Shown: piece by piece, positions 45,514 through 56,656 of the stretch
How positions within the stretch are numbered: the first letter of the stretch is position 1
Layout: each line of letters begins with the position of its first letter
Assembly (NCBI GenBank): GCA_037952775.1
Contig: JBANAY010000003.1
Location: 4,588,001 to 4,652,000, forward strand
From: Clonostachys chloroleuca
Taxonomy: Eukaryota > Ascomycota > Sordariomycetes > Hypocreales > Bionectriaceae
DNA length: 64,000 nucleotides
Reading direction: 5' to 3'
The notes under the pieces: generated by a model
Database searches by the model: none
Seen by the model: only the letters and a program-made list of their open reading frames with translations
What the model was told of the DNA's origin: nothing
Program-made: the position numbers and the translations under genes

Positions 45514-46901
45514 CAGTGGGTGTGCAAAAGTTTGCGACCACCCGACCCCACCGCCTTTTCGCGCCGACGCGTTCGCGACCCAACCTCCTTCTTTCAACAC
45601 ACACAACACAGCCAATTTATAAGTAAAATGCGTCGCTTTGGAGTCGAGATATCAGGAAATCGTGGTCGAGGCTGCCAATTTTCTCCTGAAGCAAAAGGAG
45701 CTATGTTGGGGCAGCTAGCTGCAGGAAGGTCCGCACGTGCGGTTGCTCGCGAGTTCCGGACCACACATACCACGGTCTTAGCCCTCAAAAAGCGGTTTGA
45801 GGAAACGGGCTCTGTGGATTATAAGCCAAGATCCGGGCGGCCTAATAAGCTTACGAAGACGGAGAAGCGATATATCGTACGTATGGTATATAAAGATCGC
45901 GATATCATATGGGGAGCCCTAACAGCTGAGGTGGATAGCTGCGTCAGCATTGATACAGTTCGACGCGTTGTGCGCAGCCATTTCAAGCGCAAATGGAAGG
46001 CTATGAAAAGGCCGAAGCTAACAGCAGAAATAGCAGCTATCCGGCTTCATTGGGCACAAGCTTGGTTGGAGGATATTGAGGATTTGGTTGAGGTATTGCT
46101 CTTTGAAGATGAGGGTCTCGTACGGCGGCTTACACTCTTAGATGATCAACTCGGATGAGGTTTCTATTCAGAATAAATCAGATAACCCTAACGTATATCT
46201 CTTCCGGCACCCTCATGAGAAGTACAATAAAGAGCTTGTTAATAAAACGGATCACAACCAGCCTACGCTTTCTCAGATGTATTGGGGAGGAATCTGGAAG
46301 ACGGGAAGGATGCCGCTTGTACCAATGACTCGCGATAACAACGCCCCTCGTAAGGGCTATACAGCTTGGAGCTATTAAAAAGCCCTCTATGAGGGGCTTC
46401 TGCCGTTATACGATGGAACCAGAAGATTTCAACAGGATAACGCAAGGATTCATACGTCTGAGAGCTCTATGGCGTGACTAGCTGTACATGGGATTGAGCT
46501 GCTGGAGTGGCCTCCTTGTTCTCCAGATTTGAGCCCAATAGAGAACGTTTGGAGCCTTCTCAAGCGTCAATTAAGGAAGAGATATCCCTTACTTCATCAC
46601 CTTAAAAATAATGCAGCTGATAGAGCGATTTTCATGGAATGCGTTCAGCAGGCGTGGCAAGACATCCCCCAGCCTCAAATACGCAGGTTGATAGAGTCAC
46701 TGCCCAATAGATTGCGTGCAGTTATCCGTGCGCGCGGATGGTATACAAAATATTAATCTACTAGCTTTAGGCTATCTAGAAATATATTTATTATTCTAAT
46801 TGGATGCTTTTTGGGCTAAAAATATGTAATCTAAATTGGAAGGTTGGAATAGGTGTGTGGTGTTGTGGTGGGGGTGGTCGCAAACTTTTGCTAGGTTAGT
46901 T
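45514..46901 (+). mobile_element. Tc1-type (DD34E) DNA transposon, about 1.39 kb
   Basis: Delimited by inverted ends: a perfect 20-bp inverted match at 45524-45543 and 46872-46891, each 10 bases inside the predicted tips. The tips are flanked by TA dinucleotides (45512-45513 and 46902-46903), the Tc1/mariner target duplication. The outermost 10 bases of the two ends differ, so one end has decayed. It contains one broken transposase gene. Confidence 0.85.
45628..46756 (+). pseudogene. Tc1/mariner transposase, inactivated
   Basis: Starts at the ATG at 45628. The N-terminal 110 residues hold two helix-turn-helix units (AGRSARAVAREFRTTHTTVLALKKRF and DYKPRSGRPNKLT). The catalytic triad can be followed: SDEVSIQN, then FQQDNARIHTS, then WPPCSPDLSPIENVW, with 34 positions between the second Asp and the Glu, so it belongs to the Tc1 DD34E group. 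The gene is dead: a frame change near 46,140 follows LLFEDEG, and two in-frame stops occur later, TAA at 46376-46378 (before KALYEGLLPLYDG) and TGA at 46475-46477. The TAA is what a C-to-T change in a CAA codon would give, the direction produced by repeat-induced point mutation. The element could still move if another copy supplied transposase. Confidence 0.85.
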
Positions 46902-46967
46902 TACAAATAATGCCGATCTCCAAAATTCGATAGTGAGCATAAGTGACGACATTGGGATTTAGCACAG

Positions 46968-47659
46968 ATGAGCCATAATATTATTGTCATGCAGTATTGC
47001 CGAGCTGCTGTAGCTGGTATACTTCGATGGATGACCAGCTGCGCCATTCTGGGCATGACTGCTTCTTGCCTTGCCCATGAGGCGACGCCAAAAGAAGCCC
47101 GCGCCGCCCTAACAGTCAATCTTGTGTCTGTAAGTAGTTCTCTTGATCGTGATACATCGCTGAGTCGCAAGGTACCGCTCTGACATACGGATCTCCTTTC
47201 TATAGGCATGCCTTCACATACCACTCCTAGGACCATTTCCATTACCCGTGTCGGAAACGAAACTACGCCCTCGGCCATGGTATGCTGCGGTTTTGGCAGT
47301 ATCAACTCTTATGTGGCCTGCGGCGGCAGGGATCTTATTCGCAAACTTGTTCTCGCTGGGCCGTGAGAAATCCCCAATCGATACGCGATTGAGGGTGTGC
47401 GCTGCTCTAGACATTGCCAATATGTACGTCTCCTGCTCCTTTTCTATGACTTACTACATCAGAGCGATGAATAACAGTGTATCTAAACAGAGCGCTCTGC
47501 GCCCTTCAGTGGACCATGATCTTCAAGGTGAAGAAGACAGAGAGATTTGGCGAGAGATATAGGGCGATTGGATACCAACAAGTGCAGGAACTGTTCGAGT
47601 TCAGGGTAATACATCGAAATCTACTTGGATACTTCATTGTCGTCCAGCAGGTGGATTGA
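46968..47659 (+). CDS. Small three-helix membrane protein (hypothetical)
   Basis: Three exons, 46968-47129, 47206-47423 and 47491-47659, joined by introns of 76 nt (GTAAGT...TATAG) and 67 nt (GTACGT...AACAG) that keep one frame. The product is about 182 residues with three hydrophobic segments: residues about 10-35, WYAAVLAVSTLMWPAAAGILFANLF near residue 75, and VCAALDIANIALCALQWTMIF near residue 125, followed by a basic tail KVKKTERFGERYR. A further small intron near the 3' end is possible and would shorten the tail. The family is not recognised. The start codon is only 66 bp from the right end of the Tc1 element, so the transposon sits in its promoter. Confidence rests on the intron signals and the helix pattern. 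Confidence 0.5.
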
Positions 47660-48778
47660 TGCGATTCGTTTGGGCTCAATCTTTAACTCCCATAATGTCC
47701 TCGTCCATAAGTCCGTCGCTGTGGGGTGTATATATACATCGATTCTGAAGACATATATAGTCTGACCTATGATTTGAATATATCGTTGACTGCGATTGTT
47801 GCTCGATTTCACCCATTTGAACGACTTTAGCATCTGTTGAAGCCAATGGAGCAATGGAAACATTGGCCTCGCCAGCTGTGATGTTTCACCGCGCATTTCA
47901 GATCACGGCCCCATTTAGTGCGATAAAGGCGAGGAAGTGACAATTCTAGTGGATATCGCAAGATTTAATGACGTCTACTTTGATAATTCAGATGAAGAAA
48001 AGAAAAGTGTTATATTAGCCAGGGATGTAAATCGCCATCTATTAAGATGGTATGAGCAATTAATGTCAAGCTCCAGCCTGTGGAGAAGTCAAGACAGCCC
48101 TCCATGAATGCAATCACCCTTGAGACTAGTGAATAATTTGAACAAAATGTATATGAGAGTGAGTATCTTGATTGAGTATAGGAAGAAGTTACCTAAGGCA
48201 TTACATACAGGTGGTTTTACTAGTATTATCACAGATTGCAATGGACAGAGTATAGGGTAGGCTATAACTGTCGGGCTACCCAATTGCCACGTTCGCTGAT
48301 AGACTTGATTACGTTATCAGCCGCAGGGATTGTAAGGAGGGATCTGTTGCTCGCTTAAAATCTCCACTTCTCGTATAATACGATAAACGAATCCGAGAAT
48401 CCTGGTGCAATTTACCGAAGTTACATTTCATCACCACATGGTCTTAACCGACCCCATCTGGCCAATCTGTTGATGGCCCGGAATGATATAAAGCTGGTAA
48501 TGGTGGTGACGATCATCCTTAGCCTGTAACAAAGGTGACAATGCAAATGCACTGATTGGCTATGGTTCTTGGTGGATGTAGCATCACGATGTGCCTTTGC
48601 TGATACGAGCATGTACCTCCCCGATCAGGACCGTTTTCCTCTATAGTTGAGTGTCCCAGCGACTAGTTAAATCCCGCTGTCGCAAGATATATAGTGGTTC
48701 ATTCGTCCGGGAAGGTGAGTGAGTGGCTTCACCAAAATACACAGCTCCAAGAAGACGCCAGGCACACTACTATCACGG
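47660..48778. other. Intergenic region
   Basis: About 1.1 kb, promoter side of the P450 gene. No supportable gene. Confidence 0.4.
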
Positions 48779-50796
48779 ATGTCGTCTGCTAACCATACTA
48801 GCACAGTCTTTGCTGCGGCAGGCGCTGCGGCCGCCGGTGTCAATGATCACTGGCCAGCTATTGTAGCAAGCTCAGTGTTCATTGCCTTTACGCTCATTGC
48901 GCAATACTTCTTCAAAGTCGACCCGTTGGCCGGTATACCCGTCGTGGGGCAGGGCGGCAAAGCTAGTCGAAGACGACAGTTTGTCAAACAAGGAGGAGCA
49001 TGGAGACTTCACCACGAAGGCTACCAAAAGGTATGACTCGAAGATTTAATAAGGGACCGCTTTTTCTCAATATTCAAAACTAACGATCACCATATCGTAG
49101 TTCAAAGACGGGTTATTCCGAATCATCACAGCAAGAGGTAAGTGACGAAAAACAATACCGTGAAATTATAATTAACCGAATCATAGAGACTGAGAGCATT
49201 ATTATCTCACCGAAATTTCTGGGGGAACTCAGAAAATTGCCTGACGATGTGCTGAGCTTCAATGCATCTGTGACTGAAGTATTATATTGACTAAAGAATT
49301 CCTATCTCGCCCACTTCACTAATGCCTTCAATAGAGCCTCCAGAGCAAATACACTGGCGTGAAAGCCGACCTACCACATGTTACCGAGACTGTGAAAACT
49401 TCCCTGACTCCTGCATTACGTACGCCATCCCTCCTCTGACCCTGATGAATTCGAGCGCCTCTAACTTTTTTCGATCTTAAAGCACGACTCAACCCGGAAA
49501 TTCACAGCGAAGTTGTAGATTCCATGAGGCTGGAGCTGCCGCAGTCGTCTACATGGACCGACATCAACTTGAACAGCAAGCTGCTGCGTATCGTGGCCAT
49601 GGCCTCTGGTCGAATCTTCGTGGGGCCAGAGCTGTGCCGAGATGAGGGCTATCTCGATGCAGCCATCAACTATACGATTGACCTCATGATTGCAGTGCAT
49701 GTTGTAGCATTTATGCCTGTCTGGCTGCGACCAATTCTAGGGCCAATTATACCACCAGTGAGGAAAGTTCATCGGCGCGTTAAGGAAGCAGACGAGTTTC
49801 TGCGTCCAGTGGTTACCGCACGTCGGGAGGCAGAGAAATTGCAGGATACAAGAAACCGGACGATATGCTCCAGTGGATCATGAACTCCCAAGATAAGTTT
49901 GGTGTGAAGGATGATAAAGAGCTTGCATTCAACCAGTTGGGGGTTTCATTCGCTGCTATCCATACCACGACTATGACCACCACAAATTCGTACGTAAGCC
50001 CCTCGAATTTTGGAAACACATCGCAAGCTGACATCATGGACTAGGTTGTACACACTCGCTGCAATGCCCGAGATCGCCCCTATGCTTAGAGAAGATGTCC
50101 AGCAGGCCCTTGCTGCAAGTGATGGGGTTTTTACAAGCTTAGCAATGCAAAATATGAAGAAGCTCGATAGCTTCCTTCGGGAAGTGCTACGCTATTACCC
50201 AATTAGCACCAGTAAGTGAAAGCTCCCCGTATGATGGGCCGTTCGATGCTTCGATGTCCTGACATCATAGTAAAGCCTCGTTCCAGCGCAAAGTATTGAA
50301 ACCATTCACACTATCCAACAGCACCACTATCCCGGCAGGCATTATCATCGAAATTCCAGCAGCCGGAGTCTCAGGTGACCCATCCATCTTTCCGGACCCG
50401 GAGGTGTTTGATGCATTGCGATTTTATAAACTTCGCCAGTCCAAATCCAAGGCAGAGTCAGGAGCCAAGGCTGCCGAAACCGTGGCTAATAGCCAGTTTG
50501 TCAGTGTCAGTGCCTCAAGCCTCACGTTTGGCTACGGCAAACATGCGTGCCCAGGCCGATTCTTCGCTGCCAACGAAATCAAAATGATATTGGCAACGAT
50601 TTTGTTGCACTATGATATCAAGTTGCCTGATGGGGTAACAGAACGATACCCGAACCTGGAGATGGGTGCTCAGGTATGTTTCGCTAACATAGCCTTTGAT
50701 AAGAGGAAGATATTAAAGTTAACATATCTTCATTAGTCTATGCCAGATCCTAAGAAGTTGATTTCGATTCGAAAACGTGAGGATACTGCACCCTAG
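48779..50796 (+). pseudogene. Cytochrome P450 monooxygenase, eight exons, one frameshift
   Basis: Exons: 48779-49030, 49101-49137, 49187-49278, 49335-49419, 49483-49989, 50045-50211, 50276-50673 and 50737-50796. All introns are small with GT-AG ends. The start is the ATG at 48779. One membrane helix (WPAIVASSVFIAFTLIAQYFF) anchors it in the ER. The I-helix region is FAAIHTTTMTTTNS, the ExxR motif is FLREVLRYYP, and the haem-binding loop is FGYGKHACPGRFFA with its Cys ligand. The layout resembles fungal secondary-metabolite P450s of the gibberellin/indole-diterpene oxidase type. Within exon 5, near 49,844, the frame must shift by one missing base between AEKLQ and YKKPDDMLQWIM; unshifted, it ends 40 nt later. 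Everything else is intact, so this is either a very recent loss or a sequence error. Confidence 0.78.
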
Positions 50797-51644
50797 GGGG
50801 CTGTTTATTCCTTTGAAGAAGCCCAAGAAAGAGAAAACAGTCTTCGCCATTATACTGGGTTAGGACTGCAAGTTTGTTTCCACATGGATTTAAGTGACGT
50901 TGAAATGGGCTTTCAACAGCTGGTAGATAGCTAGTTGCTTATAGTTTGTTGTTGGATTTGTAGGTGAGCTAGTAACAAACCGAGAAATCGTAACTTACCA
51001 TCGTTCTTATATTCACTTCCACGACTACCTTCTTCGCCGTGGTATGATTTTGTTACATACTAGCTGCCGGATGTGCCAAGGCTACAAGGGAGAATATTCT
51101 GCTAGTTTTTTAACTATTCATGAATACTATGATCATCCTACATGATATCTAAATGATCTGGAACGTTTGGCGTGGTACGGGAATAGAAAGATATGTTCTT
51201 CTTTGCTACATGCATTAAGCTTTCAATCCCTAGCAACATTGATGAATTTATGACAAGATGAGACAGCCAGGAGGAGGAGGTGTGCCCAAGACCTAGCTGT
51301 TGAGGCTTCCAGAAAATCATAGCTTTTTAACGATATTTCCTCGGCACGCAAATAAATACTTGTATACTGACGGGTAACTGATTCCTCAAGTGCCTCGGTT
51401 ACTATTCTGTAGATAAGACACAGCCTCAGGCAATTTTTAACAAACATGGGGACAGTCATGTGTACCCCGCTTCCCCAGAGATCTAGACCAGATCTGGTTC
51501 GTTCGTGGGATGATATGAAGTGGAAGCAGCTGGGAGACAGATCCGATATTGTATAAATTGAACCTGGTCGATCTTTATGGAACACCGCTGGGTGACTCAA
51601 TGGACTGAGCATCAACCACCAAAACTGAATTTCGATACTTGGAT
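50797..51644. other. Intergenic region
   Basis: About 0.85 kb between the P450 and the MFS remnant. No gene is seen. Confidence 0.4.
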
Positions 51645-52835
51645 ATGTCCACTCCAGCCATGCCTACTTCCAGTGATGGAGCTCCTGCTTTTGCATCACC
51701 TGCTCCATTTCACAAAGCAGACAAGTCACCGCTACCGGTCGAGCATAAAGAGTATGGCGAAGTCGAGCTTGAGAGTGCTGATGGCCCTGACATTGATCCT
51801 TATCGTTTAGGGAAGACTATTAGGAAGATGGATCTTGTCGTTCTACCAATCATGACCGTTATTCTCGCATTCTGCTTCATTGACCGAACGAACATGGGCC
51901 TTGCCATGGTAGTTGGTATGGGTTCAGAGTTGCGCTTTGATAGCTACGGCTACTCTACTGCCCTCCTTGTCTTCTTCCCCGGGTATGCTTTATTTGTACT
52001 TCCAAGCGACTATATTCTTTCAAAAACTTCAGTTCGGTATTGGCTTACATTCCTTTCGCTCGCTTTTGGTATCCTTACACTGGCGGCAGGTTTGGTCCAT
52101 AATTTTGGTGGCCTCGTCGCTGTACGTGACTTGCTTGGCATTTGTGAAGCTGGGTATGTTTCGAGCCATGCCATTTAATTCATTACGGACTCTGTCGTTG
52201 CTAACGTACAATATCTAACAGTGTCTTTCCTACGATCATCGTAGTTGCTAGCTCCTGGTACCCTCGTTATTACTTTGGGAAGCGAATGACCGCAATCTCG
52301 TCCGGGGCCTCCTTGATATCGCGTTGCGATTAATTGCCCAAGATCGAGAAGAACGCGAAGAAGAAGAATTCACCTTCTCACTGGGCCTAAGAATTCTTCG
52401 CGATTGGAAGATATGGGTCTTTGGAATACTCTATATGCTGAATGTTGCCACCACCTATGGCTTGGCATACTTCATTCCGTTGATTTTCAATGGCAAAATG
52501 GGCTTCAGTGGTGCGATTAGCCAACTTTTGTCGACACCCCATATTTCTACGGCTTCATTCTTGCAGTCACCGTGTCGTCTATATCTGATCGCTACTACAT
52601 CAGATCACCCTTCATCATCTTCCTACACCTCAACGTGATTCTTGGCATTACGCTGACGCGCTGGGGGCCTAATACCGCTTCCCAGTATCTGGGCTTGTTC
52701 TTTTGTCTTGGCGCTTCGGTTGTCAGTGGGCCGATGATCGTCGTTTACGGGGCAGAACAACGCGCCTACTCGAGCCAAGAGAAGTGTGAGCTCTGGTGTG
52801 CAACTATCCTTAGGAACAAAAGAATTGCAGGGTGA
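51645..52835 (+). pseudogene. MFS transporter (allantoate-permease type), internally deleted and truncated
   Basis: Starts with MSTPAMPTSSDG at 51645. A normal 68-nt intron (52154-52221) lies in the usual place after RDLLGICEA. The first four or five helices are readable, including FIDRTNMGLAMV and GVFPTIIVVASSWYP. Near 52,320 the sequence jumps from the helix 5 region (ISSGASLIS) straight into the cytosolic loop before helix 7 (AQDREEREEEEFTFSLGLRILRDWKIW), with a stop at 52330-52332. The segment in between, including helix 6, is missing. A further one-base loss near 52,545 shifts LLSTP away from YFYGFILAVTVSSISDRYY. The family sequence ends after VVYGAEQ, and helices 10-12 are absent. It faces a truncated CoA-transferase remnant only 23 bp away, so one deletion probably removed both 3' ends. 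Confidence 0.8.
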
Positions 52836-52858
52836 GCATATTGAACATACTCCTTTAC

Positions 52859-53173
52859 CAATAGCCTCCACTTTGATAACATCGGCTCCATAGTCCGCTA
52901 AGATCTGGGTACAAAATGGTGCCGGTTGAGTATAATTAGTGAGTGAACTAGAGTTCCTTATGGCAGGAAGCTGATTTTCACCGCTAATACTCGTGATAGA
53001 TCAAGTATTTTTAAACCTTCCAACGCTCCAGGCATCTGAATACCGTCAAGAGTAGGTTTGGTCGAGTGCAATCGATGTAGAGACCGCGGATGCAACTTCG
53101 ATGATGGCTTGATCAAGCTAGATCTAATGGCAAAGGTATGCGTACTTTTCCGCGAACTCCTCACAGGCCGCAT
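52859..53173 (-). pseudogene. 5' fragment of a class III CoA-transferase, mitochondrial type
   Basis: Exon 53173-52982 begins with an Arg/Ser-rich mitochondrial targeting sequence (MRPVRSSRKSTHTFAIRSS). It ends in the family signature GALEGLKILDLSRVLA. After 59 nt the next exon (52922-52859) gives APFCTQILADYGADVIKVEA, the expected continuation. However, the 3' splice site that should read AG reads CG at 52923-52924, so normal splicing would fail. After a donor-like GTAAAG at 52858 the gene stops and runs into the end of the MFS remnant. The remaining 350 or so residues are missing. The intact enzyme would move CoA between carboxylic acids in mitochondria. Confidence 0.75.
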
Positions 53174-53590
53174 CGATTTCGTTACTGCCAGTATATTCTT
53201 GAACGTGGAATTGAGCAACTCCGAGATTAGACTTCGAAAGGGAGAGCATAGGAAATCCAAATTTTAGGTTGCGTGCATCGTGATATCATAATTGGCCGTG
53301 CTTATGTACAAAGATCAACTGGTCTTGTGTGGCACACCCCGAGGATACCTCGGATAGTATAGGGGCTGGAAGGGTAGCGCACATCACGGATCCGTTCAAG
53401 CTGCATAAACAGGTTTTTTTCAGATGCCCCAAACGCCATTGACGTGCCTTAAAAGGGTTCTACGTAACATGAGAAGCTGATCGAAGCTGCGGGGTGCAGC
53501 AATTGCCAGTAGGAGTTCCCCTTCTTAATAGGGTTTTAACTAGAAGCCTGTATGGTAGATAATTATTTTCATTCATGCTTATTCTCGACC
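53174..53590. other. Intergenic region
   Basis: About 0.4 kb between the CoA-transferase remnant and the 3' end of the acyl-CoA dehydrogenase. Nothing is seen. Confidence 0.4.
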
Positions 53591-54913
53591 TTAATAGCTC
53601 TTTGGAAGACCCAACACCTTCTGGCAAATGTAATTCTTGATCATTTCTCCGCTAATTGGAGCAATCCTAGCCAACGTAGCTTCTCGTAGATAACGCTCTA
53701 CGTGGTACTCCTTTGCATATCCCATTCCTCCATGAGACATGACGGCTCTCTCAGCAGCTTTGAAAGCGGCTTCAGAAGCAAGATACTTACCAGCATTAGC
53801 ATATTCTCCGTCCCCGTAGCCTTGATCGTATAATCGTGCCGCGAGATAAATCATAAGCCGAGCGCTCTCAAGATTCATCCAGCAGTCCGCTAGCGGGTGT
53901 TGGATTCCTTAATACTTTCCGATGGGATTTCCGAAGACGACTCTTTCACTTGCATAGGCACTGCTCCGCCGCAAAGCCGCATATCCAATTCCCAAGGCTT
54001 CTGCGCCCACCAGCACTCTTTCAGCATTCATTCCATGCATGATCATCTTGAACCCGTCGCCCTCGTTTCCAATTAGATCACTAACAGGAACTTTCCAATC
54101 TTTGAAAAACAAAGAATTTGTATCAACTGCTAAGCGTCCCATTTTTGGTATTTCCGTAACTTTTACTGAAGATCGGTCCAAGTCCGTGTAAAAGAGGGAA
54201 AGGCCGTGGCTCGGTTTCTTGACCTGATCCAAAGGTGTTGTCCTGACGAGAATCAAGAATTTCTCTGCCACCTGGGCAGTGGATATAAATACTTTAGAGC
54301 CCTTGAGCCTATAAAATCTGCCGTCCCTCTTGGCATATGACTGCAATCGAAGAGTGTCTAGGCCAGAATTCGGCTCGGTGACCCCGAAACAAGCTCGTTC
54401 TTTGCCCTCAATAAGGGGGACCAGCCAGCGCTGCTTCTGTTCTTTTGATTCAAACTTCACCACCGGCTCTAAGCCAAAGATGTTCATGTGAATGGAGGAT
54501 GCGCCGTTGATACCTGCTCCTGACTCGGTAATTGTCAGAAGCATCACGGCTGCTTCTGAAATGCCTAGCCCGGAACCGCCGTATTCTTCAGGAAGGCAGA
54601 TCCCCAACCAACCATCTATTGCAAGGTCCTTGTAAAGATCCCACGGAAACTGGTGTTTGTTGTCCTTTTCCAGCCAATACTCATCGAGGTACCGAGAGCA
54701 TACTTTGCCTATTGCTTCTCGGACGGAGCGCCGCTGCTCAGTCCACTCAAGAAGGTTGCTGGGCGAATATTCCGTGGCCCGAGCATGAATCTGTCGTCGA
54801 GGTTGATTGTAAAGATTTCTCAGAGCTCTGGTATTTGAACTAGGAGGTAAGACATTCTGCTGCGAATAGCAAATCCTCGCGGTAGAGTTGAGAATTCTTC
54901 TCTGCATCTTCAT
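53591..54913 (-). pseudogene. Mitochondrial acyl-CoA dehydrogenase with one in-frame stop
   Basis: One continuous frame from the ATG at 54913 to the stop at 53591, broken only by TAA at 53911-53909. The N terminus is Arg/Asn-rich without acidic residues, as in a mitochondrial presequence. Domain landmarks: GWLGICLPEEYGGSGLG, ACFGVTEPNSGLDTLRLQ (flavin-binding region), FYRLKGSKVFISTA, and after the stop GIQHPLADCWMNLESARLMIYLAA and SHGGMGYAKEYHVERYLREATLARI. In this family a Gln follows the FGxPIxxx pattern at about the position of the stop, so a CAA-to-TAA change is the likely cause. The truncated product would lack the C-terminal helical domain that completes the active site. The enzyme would have oxidised an acyl-CoA in the same pathway as the neighbouring CoA-transferase. 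Confidence 0.85.
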
Positions 54914-55533
54914 GGCTGGCGCAAAGCAAACCAAGGCGGCTTTGTGACGAAATTACCTCTGGAGTTTGTAATCGCTTTTGGCGCAGATCCTGAAGAACTC
55001 TGTGGTAGTCCCTGATTATTTTTCCCTGGCTTCTAATACATCTTCTTTAGTCAACACACATTATGTGCCAGAGTCGGTCCGCAAATGTACGTGTACTTTG
55101 GGCATCTCTGGAGAACCCTGTTCCGGTAGGTCATGCTGATGTGAGTGGCGGGTGCTGTTTTGGCAGATCGATCCCTGAAATTTTTAATCAAATCAAAAAG
55201 AAATCCTGTCTCACAATTGCCTAGAATATATGGCTATATAATTTGTTGTAAATGCTCATAAAGCTAATACGTATAACAAGTGCATGCTGTTTTCAGCGCT
55301 TGAATGATGTTGACCGAGTGTTCATGGGCATTGACACGGTGTGGTGGTGTGCAATAGTACCAGATGGAGAGAGGGAAGGGCAACTTGGGCCGCTATTAGA
55401 ATTAAGCTCTTTTGATACCATTCATTTATTCAAGTCTTGGGCAACGAGAGAATAATAGTGCCTGCCACACCAAAGCTCCCGTAATGAAGAACCTTCGATT
55501 CATACTTATGGTAATCTAGGGTCTTCTTAGATA
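54914..55533. other. Intergenic region
   Basis: About 0.6 kb with no supportable gene. Confidence 0.4.
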
Positions 55534-56656
55534 TTATTGTTTGCCAAACATCTTCGTATCCTTTTCAAATCCAAAGACACGATCGACATATAACCCCTTG
55601 CCCTTCCCGGTAATTAATTCTTTCACATAATCAGTAAATGGTACGTGCTTCAGATTTGGGTAAAGCTCTTTGCCATTCAAATATCCCAGATACGACGCGC
55701 TCTCGGGAAGATTGTCACCACGCAACCAAATGGAGTTCGCATATTGGGTAGATGATAGTCCTAGAAGGTTAGGTACCGAACCGTCCTGATCATATCGATT
55801 CTGGGCTGCGTTGATGTTCGCTAATATTTCTTCCTTGTTGGCATAATCGCGTGATATTTTCTCGCCGCTCAAGTCCTCGAGAGTTGAGTAAACTTCTTCC
55901 TGGGTCAAGACTTCATTGTACACAAAAACGGATTTGTTCAAGGTAAGTTCGTCAGTGATAACTTGGGCAACGTACTTTCCCACATCTCTGAGGTCGGTCA
56001 AGGCAGACCTTAGATTTCCATCCCCAACGAGCTTGCTGTTAGGGAACTTGATAGCAGAGTCAAGCTTGCCTGAAGGAAGTCGCGGTAATGAAGTTTGATA
56101 TCACTAGCCAACATCTATCGCCGTATATGGGAGATACAGCTTTTTTATGTGATTAAGCACCACTTCTTTCTGCAAATCGATGAGTATTCATATTACCTTG
56201 GCTGAATGTCTCGATGTCTTTAGAAACTTACAATTTCTCTCAATATTAGAACTCCAGCTGGTGGGCAAGCAGGCCCAAATGCGCTGGGTACAAACCTCTT
56301 GACCTTGGCTTCTTTGGCTGCATTCGCCAGAGCGATTTGTGTCTCTGGTACAAAAGGAATGATGCAGCAAATCACCGTATCCTGCCCAACGAGCGCTGCC
56401 ACTAGCTCCTCGTGGGGTGCTTCTAGGTCAAGGGTAACCACCTTCACCCCATGATTTCTGAGTTGTTGAAATTCAGGCTTGTCTTCTGATGCGGGGCGGC
56501 ATAGAGCAGTGACTTCCTATGCTATTGTTAGCTTATTGCTGACAATGTCCCGGGATCATACCTCGGAGTGCTTACAAAACTATCAGGTTGTTGAATCAAT
56601 GCATGGGCGATGGATTGCCCAGTCTCGCCGGATGCGCCTACAATGGCAACTTTCAT
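55534..56656 (-). pseudogene. NmrA-like / isoflavone-reductase-like NAD(P)-binding protein with two adjacent stops
   Basis: The ATG at 56656 starts MKVAIVGASGETGQSIAHAL, the dinucleotide-binding loop GxxGxxG. Intron 1 (GTAAGC...CATAG) joins PDSF to EVTALCRPAS. Exon 2 runs through VKVVTLDLE and VKRFVPSAFGPACPP. Intron 2 (GTAAGT...TGCAG) leads into KEVVLNHIKKLYLPYTAIDVG. The next two codons are TAG and TGA (56106-56101), after which the same frame continues with YQTSLPRLPSGKLDSAIKF to a normal end at 55534. In relatives this spot is usually Trp-rich, so G-to-A changes in TGG codons are a likely cause. NmrA-like proteins are redox sensors or reductases; this copy could make only the N-terminal half. 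Confidence 0.82.
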
